Counted from the first letter of the stretch, positions 10,401 through 24,900 are shown. The stretch is DNA of 64,000 nucleotides from Peromyscus leucopus (GCF_004664715.2 NC_051079.1:55267660-55331659), one strand, 5' to 3'. The notes: generated from the letters alone by a model not told the origin. A program made the numbers and translations.

Positions 10401-13400
10401 AAACAAAAACAAGAAACAAAACAACCGCCCACCCCCCACAAAAATGCCTATAAAACTGTGGGGCATACATGGGCTGCAAAGAGGGTGCTGAGAAAAATTC
10501 AGATAAATAGAGCTTAAGCTTTGAGGTGTTTATGCAGAGAGTGGATGGTGAGAAATGGTGAGAAAAAAAGTTAGCTCAAGTTATTTATGCTAAGATAAGA
10601 TACTAAAAAACATGAGATAGTGTCAGGACATAAACAACTTGTAAATAGGTGCCCTTTAAAATGATTGGTTGGTTCCTTCACCCCCTCCTAGGGTTCTGAG
10701 GTTTTCTGGTATAAAAGAGGCTTACTGCCCATCAATAAACGAGTTCTTGCTTGACTTGACTCCCTGCTGCATCTGATTGTCTCCGGGTAAGAGGGAGGCT
10801 GGGAATGGGCGAGCGGCCCGCACTTGCCTTTCCTCGGTTCCAGGCCACCTCTTCACAGGTGACCTAAATTCCCCGTGGGGCAGGTCCCCACCTAAAATCA
10901 CAAAAATGAAATGTAAAACAAGCAAAAGACCATAGGACAAAAAGTACCAAACGAAAGCAAAAAAAAAATAAAACAAACCCCCATGAAATTACCACTGAGG
11001 TTTTTTTGTGTTGGCTACAGTACCTGGGTGTGGGGCCTGCCCTGAGGTGTGGTTGATAGACTCAGTGAGACTGATTGGGAGAAAATGGACTTCTTTCCTC
11101 TGCCGATGGTACCGATTGCAGATAGCTTCTTGGCTAGGGGTGGGACTCTGTCCAGTCCTCCCTCGCAGCCCCGGGACCCCTCTGGCTTGAGCCTGTGCGT
11201 GCCGCTGTCCCCTGGGTTATGCCTCAGTCCCGTCGTGCTGGAAGACGCTCTTTCCTTGGTGCTGTCCATCACCTCTGGCTCTTCAAGTCTGTCTACTTTC
11301 TCTTCTACATATAGATCCCTGAGCCTTCAGGGGAGGGTTTTGATGAAAACATCCCATTTAGGACCGAGTGCCTCAAAGTCTATCGCTCTGCACGTTGTCC
11401 AGTTGTGGTCCTTTGTGTTAGTTCCCATCTACTACAAGAAGAAGCTTCTTTGATGTGGGTTGAGCAACTATGAGTATAGCAGTATGTCTGTCATCAGGGG
11501 CCATTTTATTACTGTGTCCTTTACCAGAATAATAGTAGTAGGTGACCTCTCTAGTCTCAGGTTCTCGGCCACTTTAGCAGTGTCAGGTGTGAGTTCTGTT
11601 TCATAAATCCAATCAGAAAGTGGTTGGTTTCTTCCACAATATCTTAGCTACTACTGCTTCAGTATATTTTGTAGAGGGGTCACATGGTTCGTAGCTGGGT
11701 GACCCCAACTGTGACTTTGAGGTACTAACATCAGTTTTAGGTTTAAATCATTGTCTCACCTCTAGTTCTATAAGTTGGTCTAAAGAGGTCTTTATGGCTG
11801 TCATTGCTTGAGGATCAATCTGTTGCTCCTCAATCTGGTCCTCACAGACTATTTACTTCTGCTTATAGGGTGCAGCCTTATCTTTACTTTTAATTGATTG
11901 CCCTTCACTGTGGGGTGGTCTGTCCTCTAACGATTGGCTCTTCCCATAACCCCAGGTGACTACAGGTTAGTGAGAACGGCGATTTCTTTCCATGGCTTCA
12001 GCCTTGAAAGGGGGTGAGATGAGTTAGTCAGCTGTTCCTTAAGTGAGTAGCGTGAGCAGAGCAGTGTAGCCAGAAGGTTTCTTGGGCCCCCCTTAGCTGC
12101 TTATATAATAATAATTCAGAGGCTTAATATTATTTATAACTGCTCGGCCTTAGCTCAGGCTTATTACTGACTAGTTCTTACACTTAAATTAACCCATAAT
12201 TCTTATCTATGTTTAGCCACATGGCTTGGTACCTTTTCTCAGTTCTGCCTTGTCATCTTGCCTCCTCGGTGTCTGGCTGACCACTCCTGACTCTGCCCTT
12301 CCTCTTCCCAGAATTCTCATTGTCTGCTTATCCCACCTATGCTTCCTGCCTGGCTACTGGCCAATCAGCGTTTTATTAAACCAATGTACAAGAGCATTAT
12401 CCACAGCAGAGCAACAAGAGTTTGACCTGTACAGATGAAGGCACAGGCGCTGGTTTTTCATTCTGTGTTTAGTTGCCGTTGTGGACCTGTGACTTTAGCA
12501 AAAACGGCTTCTGAGTGTTGGTTATGAAACCATATGCTGTCGCAGCCCTGTTTTCTCCTGGCGTCCCATGACTCCTGCCATCATAAAGCTGAGTTGCCCT
12601 GGTGACCTCCAGAGTACCCTGGCCCTGTAGTCACAGTAAGGAAATGAGTAGACAGCACAGTGGTGGCTAACTTCATGCTAATGGTAAAGGTTATAGAGCT
12701 GCTAACACTCTATCTTAAAAGGAGATGGGGAGGAGTCCGCGGATCCCCTTTTGAGATCCTAGTCACCGCTCCTTTCTGCTCTAAGCCGCATGTGGTCTTG
12801 GGTGTCACAGCATGTCAGGGGGAAGGTGACTGAAGGTGTACATGCTGCAGTGGCGGCTTCTGTCAGTCGTCACCCAGGCTGTGGTGGGATTTGGTAATGC
12901 AGTTCCCTTTTTTGTGTGTGTTAATCCATTCTCCAGTAAAGTCGTTGGTCCACTCAACTAGACTTGGATAGAATTCTATTTGGATTCTCTCTCGGAAAAG
13001 TCACACAACACTGTAATAGCTTACATAGTCCTTTGTATCTGCCTAGCTTCCCTTAGCAGTGCCCATCCCCCCAGACAGCGTTTCTCTGTGTAGTTTTGGC
13101 CTGTCCTGGATCTTATTCTGTAGACCAGGCTGGCCATGAACTCACAGAGATCCACCTGGCTCTGCCTCCCGAGTGCTGGGATTAAAGGTGTGCGCCACCA
13201 CCGCCCGGCATTATTTGTTTTTTATACAATGCTGAGCAGTTCCAATGTGTAGATAAGCCACATTTGTTCATCCACTCACCTGCTGATGGGCATTTGCGTT
13301 CCTTGTAGTTTTTCAGTGTTAGAAGTGTTTGTTTCCTTTCTGTCTCTGTGACAGGTTACAGGTGTATTAGCAGCGTGCCACGTGCAAAGGAAACCCTTCT

Positions 13401-16400
13401 CTCTCGCTTCTAAGTACTGTCCTGACTCCAGAGGCCGTTTAGAAACATCCAGTAGCTGTTCTGTGTTGATTAGTCGATGGGGATTCAAAATTTTGTTTTT
13501 GTTTGTTTGTTTGAGATAGCCTGAAACTTGGTATGTAAAACAAGCAGACTGCCCTTAGAGTTGTGACATTTTTTTCTGTACATATCTTCCAACTGCTAGG
13601 ATTACAAACACCTGCTACCACACCTGGCTATTTATTTAATTTTCTTTTCTTTTTTGAGGCAGGATCTTACTTTGTAGTCCTGACTGGCCTAGAACTACTG
13701 CTGTGTAGATCAGGCTGGTCTTGGTTACAGAGATGCACCTCTCTGGTTGGGATTAAAGGTGTATGCCACCATGCCTGGTTATTTAATTTTTTTTTTTTTT
13801 TAAATTGTGGTGACATCTTTGTGTAGACCTTATTCTTTAGTTAGAATGAGAATTTAACATTTGATTAAGCAATGGTAACTTAGTGTGTCTTTTAGTTAAT
13901 AGCTTTTTACAGTAAGAATTGAAGATGAAGCCCAAAAGACTAGACAGAATGAAAAGTGGGCAGTTTATCCGTTGATGCGACATTGTTACCATGTTGAAGT
14001 TACTGGGTTCAGGAAGAATTCTTACATCATCATTATGATGATGATGATGATGATTATGATGATGATGATGATTTTTTCCTCTGTGTGAGACAGGATCTTT
14101 TTCATAGCCCTGGCTGTTCTGGAATTCACTTTGTAGAACAGGCCTGTCTTGAACTCACAGAGATCCTGCCTGCCTCTCAAGTGCTGAGATTAAAGGCATA
14201 CGCCATTTCTGGTCTAAGAATTCTTACATTATTGAAAATAGAGAAAGTGTTAGAAATACAGAAGCGTGGCTGCGGATGTAACTTGGTTAGTAGAGTGCTT
14301 GCCTTAGCATGAACAAAGCCCTGATTTGATTGCCAGTCCTGCATGAACCAGGTATGGGTGGTGCATGGCTGAAATCTTAGCGCTCACCTGTAATCCCAGC
14401 ACTGGGGATGTGAAGGCAGGAAGAACAGAAGTTCTGGATCATCCTTAGATACATAAGGAGTTCTTTTTTTCAAGATAAAGAAACATGGGATTTTCTAAAT
14501 GTAATAGGTAGATTAATGCTCAGAGCATCTGAGCACTGGGATTAAAGTATGCACCACCACCACCACCACCACCACCCAGCTCTAGCAAATTCTTTTGATG
14601 GTGAAATATATCAGTCCATTTTCTTTCTTGACAGAATGAGGTGTACAGTCGTAACTTGACATTTCTTATATATAAAGGAAATGAAATGATTCTGCACTTT
14701 ATATTAGATATATTCCTTGACTTACAGTGGGGCTCTTTACCAATAAACATAAATTAAGTTGAAGATCCTGTAAGTTGAAAATGTATTTAGTATGCCCAAC
14801 TTGCTTAGCATCCTCCGTCAGTACAGCACACTAGGGATTCTTGGTCATCCTGTCTGTCTGGGTGCTGTGGTTCACTGCTGTTGCCCAGCGTTGGCAGAAG
14901 CTGATGCTTCCTAGGTATGGATCAAACTCATGTTAAAGTATCATTTTACATCATTATAAAGTTAAGCACTTGTAAATCAAACCATCACAAATTGTGGACC
15001 AGCTCACTTATTTCTTTGGGTACAAGGATTTGAGCTGCCTCTGTTCATAAAATAGTACCTTGTTTAACTTCACCTCAGTTAAAATCATTTAATCATTTTG
15101 TTGCTACTCTTCTGTCTGTTGTTAGCGTTTAAGATTTTATTTATTGTGTTAAGAGTTTCCCTGTATGTGTATGCGCATCAAGTGCTTGCAGTGACCTTCC
15201 TGGAACTGGAGTTACAGGTGGTTGTGAGCTCCCGTGTGGGTGCTGGGAACTGAGCCCAGATCTTCTGCAAGAGCAGCCAGTGGTCTTACCTGCTGAGCCA
15301 TCTCTCTAGCTCCCTGTGTTAGCTCTTGAAGTGACTAAAATACCCTATATTTTTGCAGTGTATATATTTTCATACTTATTAGAACTGCATGCCCCACTCC
15401 AAATAATTGTTTAAAGCACTATAGTACCTTTTTGAGTTATAACTTAAATGTCATATTTACCCCTTTTAAAGAATAATTTTTTCCTCTTCTTTCTTTTTGG
15501 TTTTTCAAGTCAGGGTTTCAGTGTAACAGCTTTGGCTGTCCTGGAAACTTGCTTTGTAGATCAGGCTGACCTGGAACTCACAGAGAGCCTGCTTCTTGTC
15601 TCCTGAGTGCTGGGATTATAGGCATGTGCCGACACCACCGCCTGGCAAAACAATTTACTCAAAAAGTTGTGTGCCAGTTTCCTTTTTAATTCTAGAACAT
15701 TTTCATGCGCTAACACACAAACCCTGTATTCTTCATCCAGAAGTCATTTCTGGTTTCTGCCTCTTCTCATCCTTGGCAACCATGAATCTGCTTCTGTCTC
15801 TGGGTTGTAAAGCAGATAATTTTATTAATCTTATTTATTTGACTAGGTAAGTGCTTTCTGTACAAATATTTTGCAAATAAGGGATGGAGAGATGGCTCAG
15901 AGGTTAAGAGCACTGATTGCTCTTCCAAAGGTCCTGAGTTCAATTCCCAGCAACCACATGATGGCTCATAATCATCTGTAATGAGATCTTGGTGCCCTCT
16001 TCTGGGTGTAGGAATACATGCAGACAGAACATTGTATACATAATAAATAAATAAATCTTAAAAAGAAGTATTTTTCAAATAAAAAGAAAAAGATGGGCTT
16101 CGTTGATTGGTTAGGCTAAATTACAAAGTAGGTCTCCTATATTGGAGATCAAAAACATCCGCTGGCTTTGCCATTCTTAGTTCGTGTTTGGATAGCTTCA
16201 TTATAGGGGCTGGAGAGGTGCACCAGCTGATAAAGTGCTGGCTGTGCAGCCGTGAGGACCCGCGTTTGGAACCCACTTACAATGTTGTGTGTGGCAGCAT
16301 GGGCTTGTAATCCCAGTGCTGGCGTGGTGGAGACTGGAGGATCTCCAGGAGTTAGCTGGCCAGCCAGTCTACCCAGGTGGTGAGCTCTGAGTTCAGTGAG

Positions 16401-19400
16401 AGAGATGGAGAACACACATGTTTGCACACACACATTCAAAAAAAATAATAATTTTAAAAGTGTAACAACTCCAGAAGTCCACAATCCTAAATATCTTCCA
16501 AAAGTTCGAAGTCTTTTAGAAATTAATTTTTTAAAAGATTTATTTATTATGTATACAGTGTTCTCTTTGCATGTATCTCTGCAGGCCAGAAGAGGGAGCA
16601 AGATCTCATTACAGATGGTTGTGAGCCACCATGTGGGTGCTGGGAATTGAACTCAGGACCTCTGGAAGAACAGCCGGTGTTCTTAAACCTCTGAGCCATC
16701 TCTCCAGCCCTAGAAATTAACTTTTTATTAAAATGTTAAGTTGGTATCTTTCTCTTCTAACTGAAGTAAAACTGCTCATGTTCTATTTTATTTTCTTGAG
16801 TAAAACTGTATGTGTGAAGTGAGTAAACTCAGTTTTGTTTTTTAAATTCCCCAGACACACAGTGGATCTGTATGGCGCGTGACGTGGGCTCATCCTGAGT
16901 TTGGACAAGTTTTGGCTTCCTGTTCTTTTGACCGAACAGCAGCTGTCTGGGAAGAAATAGTCGGAGAATCAAATGACAAACTCCGAGGACAGAGTCACTG
17001 GGTGAGACATTTGGTATCGCACAGAAAAGCAGAGGTGTGAGCTCTCGGACCATTAGTGCGTCCAAGAGTTACCCAGGCCCCGCCCGGGCTCACTGTTAGC
17101 ACTGTCCCCGGTCTGCACGCCTTCTAACGCATTTCCTCCTGTTGACTTCACGTCTGCTTCGCTTGCACTGGTGCTCGGGCCATCATTATTGCGGTGATGA
17201 ACCCAGGGGACTTGCCTTGCACCCAATCTTATATGTTTGTTTATTTTACATGATTCTTGTGTGGTAGTTAGTATATGACTTTAGACTTCTGGTTTGTGGT
17301 TATTTTGCACTCCCTGGGATTGAACCCAGGGCCTCTATCAGTGATAGTAGTAGTACTATCACTGAGCTACACTCCGAGCTTCCCTTATCTGCGTCTACTA
17401 TAAGTTCTACCTCAGCCTTTATTGAATGATTGGTTGTGGGCAGGAATAGTACCTATGTGCCCCTCACATTCCTTATCTATAAAAGTAGAGAACTGAACCT
17501 GGTGATAAGACCTTTCCATTACTGTTACTGAAGTTTATCATGTCAAGTATTCTACTTTCCTTTCAATTTGTTTTTCTTGGTAATCACACAGCATAGAATT
17601 GAAAGCTGTAAAAGGATGTGTGTAGTGAGATCTTCCTCTTCTCTTGGCTCTGCGGAAGGTAGACTAGTCTGCAGATGTTTGTCTATCTTTTGTGTAGTCC
17701 ATTCCTTTCCTGATTTACTACTTGTAGCATGCTTTGTAATGCAGAGCCATGTGTATAAAAATTTTAACATTTTCTGGTTTGGGAACCAGTCTGTTTAGTG
17801 AGTGTTTTATTATTATTCAGTGAGTGAGTTAGGGTTTTTATTGCTGTGAAGAGACACCATGCCCACGGCAGCTCTTACAAAGGAAAACATTTAATTGAGG
17901 GGGCTCACTTACAGAGGTTTAGTCCATTATCATCCTGGAGAAAGCATGATGTCATGCAGGCAGACATGGTGCTGGAGGAATAGCTGAGCATCCTTTATCT
18001 TGCAGGCACTAGGAAGTCAACTGACTGTCATATTGGGCATAGCTTGAGTAAAGGAGACCGCAAAGCCACCCCCACAGTGACTCTTCCTCCCACAAGGCCA
18101 CACCTTCTAAAAGTGCCACTCCCTTTGGGGGCCATTTTCTCTCAAACCATTACAGTGAGATTACTAACATACATTATCCTTTCTAAAGGCAGACTTTATT
18201 CTGTCTTAAAGGCAACAGTTAATTACAGCTCACTAATTTGTTAGTGATTGTTATTTAAGCAAAGTGCTTCATTGGAAATAGACACCAAAGGAAGCTTTAA
18301 GTAACTCAAGAATAAACACCTACTTGATGACAGAGATGTCTCTGTGATTCTAAAACATTTTATTTTTCAGATCCATCCCATTTTCTTTTTGTGTCTGATT
18401 TAAATCATATATATATAATATATATATGTATAAATATATATTTATATGTATATTTCCTTTTTCAGGTGAAGAGGACAACTCTAGTGGACAGCAGAACATC
18501 TGTTACTGATGTGAAATTTGCTCCCAAACACATGGGTCTGATGTTAGCAACCTGTTCAGCAGATGGTATAGTAAGAATATATGAGGCCCCAGATGTTATG
18601 AATCTCAGCCAGTGGTCTCTACAGCATGAAATCTCCTGTAAGCTGAGCTGTAGCTGTATTTCTTGGAACCCTTCCAGGTAAGCTTTCATAGCTACCCTTT
18701 GATAATTCTACTAAAACAGGCGAGGGGTTTTCCAAGCTAAGAATTTGCCGATTTAATTTCTTAAGATGGTTTCTGTAATTAGATAATATTATCTAGAAGG
18801 AAGTTTCCCCTTTCCTATCTGGGCATGTTTCTTGTCTCTAGTTTCACTCCACAGATGAACCCATCCATTATCAATAGTTTGGTGAGAATTTTTTTCTATT
18901 TATATAAAAATAAATTAGGATATTCCTAAGAGTTAGATATATGCAAACATAATCAGATACACACCAACACAAAAAGACATGGTATACCCCTACATGTATA
19001 AAACTCATATATTTTCCTTGAAATTTCTCTTCTAACAGAAAAATACTTTTGTGTGCATTTCTATACACACACACATATACACGCACACACGCGTGCACAC
19101 ACACGCGCATACGCGCGCGCACACACGCACGTACACGTGCGCGCACGCACACACACGCACGCGCGCACACATACACACATATACACATACACGCACGCAT
19201 GCGCACGCAAACGCATGCGCACGCGCACATGTACACATGCGCACACGCACGCACACGCACGCAGTGCGGCAGGTCTGTGGTGGACATGCAGATGCGGTAG
19301 GAACGACAGGCCAGCTTGTGGTCACTTGTCTCCTTGCTTCATTCCCAGCTCTCGCGCTCACTCGCCCATGGTCGCCGTGGGAAGTGACGACAGCAGCCCC

Positions 19401-20993
19401 AGTGCAATGGCCAAGGTGCAGATATTTGAATACAATGAAAACACCAGGTCAGTGCTGCTGTTCAGCATCGTGTGCAGCTTTTCAACTATTATTCCTGTGT
19501 AGTCACTGATTTCCCGTGATATGTCAAGTTCTGTGCTATGCTTTCCTGTATGGGTTTGGTCTTTTGTTTTTCGCTTTTTAAAAAAAGATTTATTTTCTGA
19601 GTGCTTTGCCTACACATGTATCTGTGTACCATGTGCATGCCTGGTCATTGGCTCCTCAGCACTGCAGTTGTGGATGGCTGGGAACCCCGTGTGGTGCTGG
19701 GAATAGAGCCCAGGTCCTCTGCAGGAGCAGTAATGCTCCAAGCTGCGGAGCAACCTCTCCAGCCCCATTGTTTTTTGCTTTTTGAGACAGTCTCATGTCA
19801 CCCTGGTGAGTCTTGAACAAGTTCAATTGATCTTCCTGTTTCAGCCTTCTGAGTAGCTGGTACCTAAGGCATGTGCTCAGTTTGCCAATAAGTAGGATGG
19901 AAGAGAAGGTAGCTCAGTAGGTATCATCTTGTAGAGAAAATGGAAAATAATACTAAGGAATGGGGTAAACTTCCTGAACTAAAAGTTTCAGGATTTTGAA
20001 GAGTTTTCTACCGGGGGAACCGGGTCTGAGGATTAGGTTAGTAATGTTCACTTAGAGGAGGACCCGTAGGGTGAGTACCAGTTAGCTTAGATGGAGGGCA
20101 AAAGCCTTCTATGTGAAGGAGGCGGTATCTGGTGAGACCTGGGAATAAGACACAGACGCCACTGTGGCTGGAGCATCACAGGCAGATGGGATGGGATGGA
20201 TGGGCAAGACCTGTGCCACTGCGGTAATGTCACCTTGCTGGTCAGTGAGTGCAGTGCAGGGTCGGATGGCAGTTTAATTCTTCCACAGATGGGACCCGTG
20301 TTTTAGAGCTCTCAACTACGAAGCCATCTCTCCAGCCCCAAGTTTTATGTCTTATTTCCAAAATTTCTAATTAATTTTTCTCTGAATTAGGAAATATGCA
20401 AAAGCGGAAACCCTTATGACCGTCACAGATCCTGTTCATGATATTGCGTTTGCTCCGAATTTGGGAAGATCTTTCCATATCCTGGCGATAGCAACCAAAG
20501 ATGTAAGAATTTTCACACTAAAACCTGTAAGGTGAGTTGTGGAAAAATCAGGAATTTGAAAGTGCACCTTCCTTTTGAGAATAGTAGTGGGCAGGGCTAA
20601 AGATTGCATCGTGTAGTGAGTATTTGATGTGACTTTTGGAGTGAGGACTTTGTTTGAATTGTTTCAGGTCCTTTTCTGGCTTCTGTATGTCCTCTGTGCT
20701 ACTTGGTCTATTGTAATCTGGACCTTGTTTTGGGGACTAATGTGCTCAATTGTTTCTTCCTAAAAAAAAGTCAGTGAGCACAATCTGTGGGGTGAAATAA
20801 GTCCAGGTGGTGGAGGATCCAAAATGGAAGTGACACTTTCATGGCCACAGGACTGAGTGGTGGGGGTGGGGGACATAGGTGTGCATGTTAGGGGAAAATA
20901 TGGGAAGCATATTTATTTTTATTTCTTACTTAAAATGTGTGTTTATGTGTGAGAATGTGTATATACACACATTTTTCTTGAAAACTTTGTTAA

Positions 20994-21026
<33 letters not shown>

Positions 21027-21938
21027 GAAAGAACTTACTTCTTCTGGTGGTCCCACAAAATTTGAAATCCACATCGTGGCTCAGTTTGATAATCATAATT
21101 CTCAGGTCTGGAGGGTGAGTTGGAACATAACAGGAACAGTCCTCGCATCCTCAGGAGATGACGGCTGTGTGAGGTTGTGGAAAGGTAAGGTTTTTAGTGG
21201 AGGGGTAGTTACTTCTATTTACTTTTCTCTTAGAAGTGTAAACTCTGAATACATAAACATATGATATATATATATATATATTATATATATATATGATAAG
21301 GTTTCTGTGTGTATCCCTGGCTGTCCTGGAATTCACTACTAAAATACATTTTTAAAAATTGTCTTCAATATTATCTAAAAATAATAATCTTATTTGTACT
21401 ATTTTGAAATATCAGATTACCTAGTTTGTAGTAGTTACTGGCCAATTGAAATGTTTTGTTTCTGTGTGGAAGAAATTCCGTTTTAAAACTAAGTAGAATA
21501 TGCAGCCTCTCCAGCAAAAGCTAACTTGTGTGACTGACCCCAGCAGAGGCTGGTGGTCTTTGATAAAAGTGTTGGCCTTAAATGAGTTTGAATCCCTAGA
21601 ACTCACCTAACAACAGGCACATAGCTCAGGTGTTTCGATCGCAGAGCTCCTTTAGGGCCTGGGAGGCAGAGAGAGGAGAGTCCTAAGAAGTTCAGGGGTC
21701 TGTACCCTGGTAAGTGCAGCACAGTGGAAGAACAATAGTGCTAGTTTGTAAACAAGTTAGCAGATGAGGGCTGACAGCTGAAGCTGACCTCTGCAAGAGT
21801 GCTGCCGCATCCCTGGACCGCATCCCTGGACCGCACTCTCTCCTCCCTCCCTCCCCCTCCCTCCCTCCCTCCCTCCCTCCCTCCCTCCCTCCCTCCCTCC
21901 CTCCCTCCCTCCCTCCCTCCCTCCCTCCCTCCCTCCCT

Positions 21939-21985
<47 letters not shown>

Positions 21986-24900
21986 GCACACACGGCTAAG
22001 CCGTGATGGCTTCCCATGTTCAGTCCTAGGATGTATTCTGTAGGACCAGCCCAGACTTCTCTTTCTTCAATTTAATTTTAAGGACTTCCCCTTCCTTTTT
22101 TGCTTCTAAACCTCAAGTATAACAACCCTAATAGTATCCTGTTAAGTCCTTAACTTTGATTCAGTGCGTTAATTGACTTCAGGGACTAGTTTTGCATTTG
22201 AAGATGAGACTATGTTGGATGAGCCACTAAACTGCCACACAGGTTTTCTTATCAATACATCTCTCTGGCCGTAATCTACACAAGTACCCATGTAATAATG
22301 TGTATTTGCATAGCCAAGAGATACTTCCCTTCCTTATTACAGATTCATTGTAAGAAAGACAAAGAATTTGGGTTTGTTTTTTAAAGATTTTATTTTGATA
22401 TTAACTAGTGTGTGCACATGTGTGTAGGTTAGAGGATAACCTTGGTTATTGTTCTTAAGGGTATGATCCACCTTTTTTGGTTTGAGACAAGGTCTTTCTT
22501 GCCTGGGAACTTGCCAAGTAGGCTAGGTTGCCAGCTGTTGAGCCCCAGAATGTCTTTCTGTGACATCCCATTCCTGATATTATAAGGGCATGCTACCATA
22601 TCTGGTAGGCTCTTTTGAGCAGACTCAGGTCCGCGTGGCTGTAAGGCAAGCACTTTATTGAGTGAACAATTCCCGGAACCTGGATATTAACTTCTTAATC
22701 TTACAGATGAGAGGATGGTCTCTGTTCGTTCTCTTGCAAGGAAGGGAAATAGATGGTTAAGTTTCAGTGGTTTGTAAACTAGTAGTTCTTCATTTTGAGA
22801 CAGGATTTCACTCTGTCTGTGCCTAGCTGGTCTGGAACTCACTGTGTAGCCCAGGTTGGTCTCAAACTCAGAGCAACAACCCTTCTGCCTCAGCTTTCTG
22901 AAGCTCTGATTACAGATAGGAGTTACGATGGGCAGTTTAAATTAATAATTCCTCGAAAACCTTAAAGACCTGGTTATGTGTTTCATCTAAAAATTGTCCT
23001 AAATGCGTACCTGGAAGTCAGTGTAGCTGACTGGAGCTGTGGAGACTGCTCAGTTGCTGACGTGCTTGCTGTAAACACGAGGTCCTAAGTTCAGATTTTC
23101 AGCACTATGGAAAAGCCAGGCCTGTTAGTGTGCAACTGCAATCCTGGCCATAGGGAGGCGGAAGCAGTAAGGTCCCTGGACAGTTGCGGTAGTCAGATGG
23201 ATGGGCTCTAGGTTCAGAGAGAGACCATACCTCAACTAAGGTGAAGAAGAGTCAAAGGGGAAGACGCCCAGGATCTCCGTCCGGCTTCCACATGACCAGA
23301 GTGTGGGCACATATTACATAGACATAGACGTTTTTAAAAATGTAGCCCATACTTTCTCTCATTTCTTGTAGTTTAGGAGAAGAGTGCAGCGTTGTTTTTA
23401 ACAGAATCTCAGAATAGACAGATTTTACCAATAGACTCTCGAGAGCCAGATACTGGGGTGAAAGCCTGCTAGCTCAGAGAGGCAGAGAAAGCACCCAGCT
23501 GACCTTCCTCCTCTGCCGTCATCCCTGAAGCCTCTTTTTCTTACCCTCTCAAATAGATCTCCTCAAACTCAGTGCCCCTCTCTTCTACTTCCTGTGCGTC
23601 TCTATCTGTCCTCCTGCCTCCCTCTTACTCGCTCTGCTTTTTTCTTGATAGCCGTATGTTCACTTCCTGTCAACAGGCTGCTTGCTCTGCCTCTTGACCT
23701 ATGCTTGACTATTTAATCCTGTTCACGATATTAGCAGAAAGCTTCTGGATTAAAGGTGTGTCCTAGGGCTGAGCCGCACTGCAAGTTGAAACAGGTCTTT
23801 CCAGTAAATAATGCAACCTCAGGGTTCACAGTGTGATCAGATGTCCTGCAACAGTGCAGGTACAGGTATTATGAATAGATATTAATTCTATTAATGTATT
23901 CGGATATTTTTTTCTTTCAGCCAATTACATGGACAACTGGAAGTGTACTGGTATTTTGAAAGGTAACGGGAGCCCAGTAAATGGGAGTTCTCAGCTGGGA
24001 AGCTCAAATCCTTCACTAAGCTCAAATATTCCAAATCTTCAAAACTCATTAAATGGATCTTCTGCTGGCAGGTAGGCTCTTGTGTGGGAAAACCAAGAAC
24101 CCCGCCCCTGGGCACACTTTATTTTTATGTGTGTGGCTGTTCTGCCTCCTTGTCTATCTGTGCACCACATTGTGCGGTGTTTGTGCAAGCCAGAAGAGTC
24201 AGGTGCCCTGGAACTAGAGTTAACGGATGCATGTGAGCCTCCATGTGGGTGCTGGAGATCAAACCTCGGTCCTCTGCAAGAGCAGCCAGTGCTTTTAATT
24301 GCTGGGCCACCTCTCATGATAGCTATACTAAAAGGTGACTTAGAGTGGAATAAAGTAATTCACCAATAACTGTGACACCCTTGGAATTTCACTCTTGGGT
24401 CTGTATTTAATGGCTTTCTTAGTTACAATATGTACAATAGTTTCTACGATCACTCAGCTATATTCTGAAATTCAGTGGTCAGTAAAAACATTAATAGCTC
24501 TGTTCACGATTCTGTGTTCTTTTCTGTAGCAGGGAGGGCGAGAAGGTGTGGTTTAGTAGGGCTGGCTCTTAGATAAACACCGTATTTTCTTAGTGCTTGT
24601 GTGGGCTTTGCATCAGGTCACATTGACATTTAATAGAGCACACAACTACAGCTTTATGAGAACAGTGAGTGTCATTTGTCTTCTGTGCTTCTAATTGAGG
24701 AAATGATAAAATTTGAGGTTTTAACTAAATCAGACTGTTCTGCATACATTTAAAGCAAAATTTGACATAGTCACTTTCATATTCCAATTTCAAACATATA
24801 AATTTGTAATATAAATTTATTTTAATATGCCTTTGCGTATAATTTGGAATAGATTGGGAAACTTCAGAATCCAGCCCTAACTGCTCTGTGGTTATGCCGC

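Noticed and set aside
15880..16065. tRNA-like A and B boxes in B2, B3 and ID-type sequences
   Set aside because: These are SINE promoters derived from tRNA, without a cloverleaf or mature tRNA end. No genuine tRNA gene was recognised.
19032..19509. Open frames of His/Thr or Cys/Val/Arg repeats on both strands
   Set aside because: They translate the CA/CG dinucleotide tract and cross SEH1L exon 5 in the wrong frame.
21692..22017. Arg/Glu/Gly or Ser/Leu/Pro repeat frames
   Set aside because: Translations of the CCCT/CT tract, not genes.
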